In this document: positions 60,982 to 64,000 of the stretch, piece after piece
Numbering within the stretch: the stretch's first letter is position 1
How the letters are laid out: every line of letters begins with the position of its first letter
Assembly (NCBI RefSeq): GCF_937127095.1
Contig: NZ_CAKZLP010000033.1
Span: 1-64,000 of the forward strand
DNA: 64,000 nucleotides
Direction of reading: 5' to 3'
From: an uncultured Amphritea sp.
GTDB taxonomy: Bacteria; Pseudomonadota; Gammaproteobacteria; Pseudomonadales; Balneatricaceae
Position numbers and translations under genes: made by a program
Notes under the pieces: model-generated
The model's database searches: none
What the model was told of the DNA's origin: nothing
Seen by the model: only the letters and a program-made list of their open reading frames with translations

Positions 60982-61749
60982 ATGCGCGTCATTACATTCA
61001 ATACCCAGGGTATTGAACAGGCAACAGACAAAGGATTCTTCCAATGGATGGTCGAGCAGGATGCCGATGTGGTATGCCTGCAGGATCTGCGTGCCAAAGA
61101 TTATCAGCTGGACGATAAACGCTATCGTCCCGATGGCTATGAAGCCTATTTCTTCGACGCCTTTGAAGATGGCTACAGCGGCGTGGCGATCTATACCCGG
61201 GTGATGCCGAAAGCGATTATGACCGGCCTTGGCTTTGAGCAATGCGACTTCAATGGTCGTTTTATTCAGGCCGACTTTGATAATGTCAGCGTTGCCGCAT
61301 TCAGTGTACCTTCTGGCCTTAAAAGCGAAGAAGCCCAGCAAACCAAAGATGAATATCTGCACCTGCTCAAAGGCCACTTTACCAAGACTCTGCGCAAGCG
61401 CCGTGAATTTATCTTCTGCGGCCCATTACTCATCGCCCACAAGCCTCAGGACCTGAGCAACTGGTATGTGAATCAGAAAGTGTCTGGCTTTCTGCCTCAG
61501 GAACGGGCGTGGCTGGAAGAGCTATTTGGCGAGATGGGCTATGTTGATGCCTTCCGTCAGGTAAATCATGTCGACCAGCAATACACCTGGTGGCCTGACT
61601 ACAACAAAGCCCGCGACCTGAACGAAGGTGCGCGTCTGGACTACCAGATCACCACGGCGAATCTGCGTAAAACCATAAAATCAGCGTCGATCTACCGGGA
61701 TCAGGTATTTTCTGCCCACGCGCCACTGATTGTTGATTACGATCTCTGA
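60982..61749 (+). CDS. crc: Catabolite repression control protein Crc
   Basis: The product is 255 residues of the exonuclease III/EEP fold. It follows Pseudomonas Crc throughout (DADVVCLQDLRA, GYSGVAIYTRVMPKAIMTGLGFEQCDFNGRFIQADF, RKRREFIFCGPLLIAH, TWWPDYNKARDLNEGARLDYQI, HAPLIVDYDL). The nuclease residues are altered (LQD for LQE, CGPLL for the GDFN type), as in Crc, which is not a nuclease but helps Hfq repress mRNA translation. Location beside pyrE supports the call. Confidence 0.9.
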   Translation: MRVITFNTQGIEQATDKGFFQWMVEQDADVVCLQDLRAKDYQLDDKRYRPDGYEAYFFDAFEDGYSGVAIYTRVMPKAIMTGLGFEQCDFNGRFIQADFDNVSVAAFSVPSGLKSEEAQQTKDEYLHLLKGHFTKTLRKRREFIFCGPLLIAHKPQDLSNWYVNQKVSGFLPQERAWLEELFGEMGYVDAFRQVNHVDQQYTWWPDYNKARDLNEGARLDYQITTANLRKTIKSASIYRDQVFSAHAPLIVDYDL

Positions 61750-61787
61750 TAGCGGTGAACCAATCAAAAGATCGTAAAAAAGAGCAT

Positions 61788-61815
61788 AAAAAAGGGAGCT
61801 GATGCTCCCTTTTTT
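61788..61815. terminator. Bidirectional terminator between crc and rph
   Basis: GGGAGC/GCTCCC around TGAT, flanked by A6 and T6. The two genes converge here. Confidence 0.9.
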
Positions 61816-61838
61816 CACTATATAGGTGCTCTATACCA

Positions 61839-62606
61839 TCAGGCTAACGCTTTTTCCTGCAGTTCACACAGCTCAGCAATACCCTTTTTCGCCAGTTCCA
61901 GCATCGCATTCAGCTCTTCCTGTGAATAGGGCTCACCTTCTGCAGTGCCTTGTACTTCAACGAAACCGCCTTTACTAGTCATGATCACGTTCATATCGGT
62001 TTCTGCAGCAGAGTCTTCAGCATAATCCAGATCCAGCACCGGCTCACCTTTATAGACGCCAACAGAGATCGCAGCCAAACCATATTTGATCGGATCGCCT
62101 TTCATCGCCCCATGTTTATCTTTCTTGAGAAAGCTGATGGCATCACGCAGCGCCACATACGCACCGGTAATAGACGCCGTCCGGGTGCCACCATCCGCCT
62201 GGATTACATCACAGTCGATGGTAATGGTGTTCTCACCCAGCTTTTTCAGATCCATACAGGCGCGTAAAGAGCGACCAATCAAGCGCTGAATCTCAACCGT
62301 ACGGCCTCCCTGCTGGCCTCTGGCGGCTTCGCGGCCATTACGGCTGCCGGTCGCCCGGGGCAACATGCCATACTCAGCTGTGACCCAACCGGAGCCAGAC
62401 CCCCGCAAAAAGCGCGGTACTCCACGCTCAACGGACGCGGTACAGATCACCTTAGTATCGCCAAATTCCACCAGCACAGAGCCTTCTGCATGCTTGGTGA
62501 AGTTACGGGTGATACGCACCTCACGCATCTGGTCCGCCCTGCGATTACTCGGCCGGAAGGTGGTGACGCCAAGGTTTTGTAACTGATCTGAAATTGTTGA
62601 GCTCAT
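61839..62606 (-). CDS. rph: Ribonuclease PH
   Basis: The product is a 255-residue phosphorolytic exoribonuclease that trims tRNA 3' ends. Marks are [85 protein letters not shown] and [23 protein letters not shown]. There is an extension of about 17 residues before the usual RPS start; the ATG at 62606 is more likely than 62645. It is divergent from yicC, the usual arrangement. Confidence 0.94.
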   Translation of the reverse strand: MSSTISDQLQNLGVTTFRPSNRRADQMREVRITRNFTKHAEGSVLVEFGDTKVICTASVERGVPRFLRGSGSGWVTAEYGMLPRATGSRNGREAARGQQGGRTVEIQRLIGRSLRACMDLKKLGENTITIDCDVIQADGGTRTASITGAYVALRDAISFLKKDKHGAMKGDPIKYGLAAISVGVYKGEPVLDLDYAEDSAAETDMNVIMTSKGGFVEVQGTAEGEPYSQEELNAMLELAKKGIAELCELQEKALA

Positions 62607-62744
62607 GTACTTAAGAATCCTGTTCGGAACCCCGACCGGACGCATAGTGGAAGCGGCCGAGGACTGTTAGAATAAAGCGCAAATCCACCGACACCTGCTT
62701 TAGCGTCGGCAACGAAACCAGCATTCTAAACGAGAACAGACGAT

Positions 62745-63608
62745 ATGACACGCAGCATGACCGCTTTTGCCCGTCAGGAAGTGCAACATGAGTGGGGCAG
62801 CCTGATCTGGGAAGTCCGCTCAGTAAATCACCGCTACCTCGAGCCCCACCTGCGGCTGCCAGAAAGCCTGCGTGATCTCGAAGGGCCATTGCGGGAAACG
62901 CTGCGTAATAAGCTGAGCCGGGGTAAAGTCGAATGTACGTTGCGATTTGTGCCTGAAGCCCAGTCCCAGACCCTCACCGTCAACGAAGCCTTTGCACGGG
63001 AGCTGCTGGAAGCCGCGCAACAGGTGGAAAATCTGCTACTGGTGTCAAAACCGATCGATACCATGGAGCTGCTGCGTTGGCCCGGTGTACTGCAGGACAC
63101 CAAGCTGGATATGGATGCCGTCAAAAAAGCCAGCCTGACCCTGTTCCATAAAGCGCTTGATGAGCTGATCGAAAGCCGCGGCCGCGAAGGTTTAGAGCTG
63201 GCTGCCCTGATCGACCAGCGACTCGACACCATCAGCGAGATCGTCAGCGACGTTCGCAGCAAACTCCCCACTATTCTGCAGGCCCAGCGCGACAACCTGA
63301 AAGCCCGACTGGAAGACCTCAAAGCAGAGCTGGATGAGGGGCGCCTGGAGCAGGAGATGGTGATACTCGCGCAAAAAGCCGATGTTGACGAAGAGATGGA
63401 CCGCCTCAACACCCATGTTCAGGAAGTAAAACGGGTACTCAAATCCAAAGGCCCGATAGGCCGCCGACTGGACTTCCTGATGCAGGAGCTCAACCGCGAA
63501 GCCAACACCCTGTCATCCAAATCCATCGTTTCCGATACCACCCAGAGCGCTGTTGAACTTAAGGTTTTGATTGAGCAGATGAGAGAGCAGATCCAGAATA
63601 TAGAATAA
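62745..63608 (+). CDS. yicC: YicC family endoribonuclease-like protein
   Basis: The product is 287 residues of the YicC/YloC family (MTRSMTAFARQEVQHEWGSLIWEVRSVNHRYLEPHLRLPESLRDLE, ... EVKRVLKSKGPIGRRLDFLMQELNREANTLSSKS). The family has been linked to RNA cleavage in E. coli. The 3' end of yicC is a known attachment site for mobilizable genomic islands in Vibrio, and an integrase starts 235 bp downstream here. Confidence 0.94.
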   Translation: MTRSMTAFARQEVQHEWGSLIWEVRSVNHRYLEPHLRLPESLRDLEGPLRETLRNKLSRGKVECTLRFVPEAQSQTLTVNEAFARELLEAAQQVENLLLVSKPIDTMELLRWPGVLQDTKLDMDAVKKASLTLFHKALDELIESRGREGLELAALIDQRLDTISEIVSDVRSKLPTILQAQRDNLKARLEDLKAELDEGRLEQEMVILAQKADVDEEMDRLNTHVQEVKRVLKSKGPIGRRLDFLMQELNREANTLSSKSIVSDTTQSAVELKVLIEQMREQIQNIE

Positions 63609-63713
63609 TATTCCAACTCATTCAAATAAGAACATTAATATCTGTTTTTAAACATATTTTTATCAAACTCGATTTCATGAAGTCCATTCCCATACCACCA
63701 AATCCAATATTTT

Positions 63714-63784
63714 GTGGGTAGCAAAACGGGTAGTGAATTATGATTTTGGTTGATATTAAGCCAAAAAAACAAATACACTACCCA
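63714..63784. repeat. GGGTAG-type repeats between yicC and the integrase gene
   Basis: GTGGGTAG at 63714, ACGGGTAGTG at 63726-63735 and the inverted CACTACCCAC at about 63776-63785 form a set of direct and inverted repeats. They could be integrase arm-binding or recombination-directionality sites. Otherwise 63609-63843 holds no gene that I can support. Confidence 0.5.
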
Positions 63785-63843
63785 CTTCGACACTCACCAT
63801 GTTTGAGTTAATTAACCAGGCATGAGCTGATAGAGAGAAAGAA

Positions 63844-64000
63844 GTGGGTAAACTTACGGTCAAGGAAGTGCAGAGCATCATTAAAAATGCAGAGCCTGGA
63901 CGCTATAGCGATGGTGGCGGGCTGTACTTAATGATACCTAAAAGTGGTTCGCCCTACTGGATGCTCAGGTACACCCAACATAAGAAACGCAGAGCATTAA
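63844..64000 (+). CDS. Tyrosine integrase with DUF4102 arm-binding domain, N-terminal fragment
   Basis: Only the first 52 codons are in the window; it starts at GTG 63844 (GAGAAAGAAG upstream) and runs off the right edge. The sequence KEVQSIIKNAEPGRYSDGGGLYLMIPKSGSPYWMLRYTQHKKRRAL is typical of P4-type integrases. It marks the left end of a second integrative element lodged next to yicC. Confidence 0.82.
   Translation, partial: MGKLTVKEVQSIIKNAEPGRYSDGGGLYLMIPKSGSPYWMLRYTQHKKRRAL

Noticed and set aside
1..64000. CRISPR arrays, rRNA genes, insertion sequences
   Set aside because: No regularly spaced repeats, ribosomal RNA sequence or IS-type transposase was seen.

Overview
The window is a chromosomal segment of a marine-type gammaproteobacterium. 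Crc next to pyrE, the rph-yicC pair, the YheS ABC-F protein, FolM/FolE, FabI and an OmpK/Tsx-like porin together suggest an Oceanospirillales/Pseudomonadales-grade organism; this lineage call is inference from gene content. A 37.3 kb transposable (Mu-like) prophage interrupts the segment, and the first codons of a second integrative element lie at the far right.

Layout. (1) Bases 1-22417 are host genes: an amino-acid ABC binding protein (partial), an FKBP lipoprotein, a DUF2390 protein, yheS, an HDOD protein, gamma-glutamyltransferase, fabI, a nitrogen-linked block (cyanase, a PP2C/Ser-Thr kinase fusion and a formate/nitrite-type channel with a possible attenuator leader), a DCC thiol-disulfide protein, two SDRs including folM, folE, a xanthine/uracil permease with an OmpK-like outer-membrane channel, and a TetR-MFP-RND efflux operon. 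(2) Bases 22438-22583 are a host intergenic stretch holding a copy of the 3' end of tRNA-Phe and a hairpin-rich sequence. (3) Bases 22584-59891 are the prophage, which I delimit by TG...CA ends and a 5-bp duplication CCGGT. (4) Bases 59892-63608 are host again: tRNA-Phe, pyrE, crc, rph, yicC. (5) From 63844 a tyrosine integrase begins directly downstream of yicC.

The prophage has the gene order of B3-like transposable siphophages. A leftward LexA-type repressor faces ner, followed by the DDE transposase A and the ATPase B, a run of small early genes including two HU-like proteins and DUF3164, then GemA and a Mor-type activator. Two near-identical late promoters (about 33.34 and 42.93 kb), each a TAAC-N4-GTTA dyad with a TAATCTGG element about 34 bp downstream, start the lysis/packaging block and the capsid/tail block. 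Packaging and head genes are Mu-like (gp27, gp28, DUF935 portal, gpF fused to a PBECR2-like nuclease domain, gpG, protease with nested scaffold, capsid T). The tail genes are siphovirus-like (tail tube, 888-residue tape measure, large repeat protein, hub).

The parts most worth attention are: a two-gene cargo cassette (unknown soluble protein plus multi-span membrane protein) with its own promoter inside the head module; a Com-like zinc-finger regulator overlapping a Dam-type methyltransferase where Mu has com-mom, with a chain of hairpins in front; late promoters built into hairpins that should silence read-through early mRNA; and a divergent zinc-ribbon gene at the right end of the prophage.
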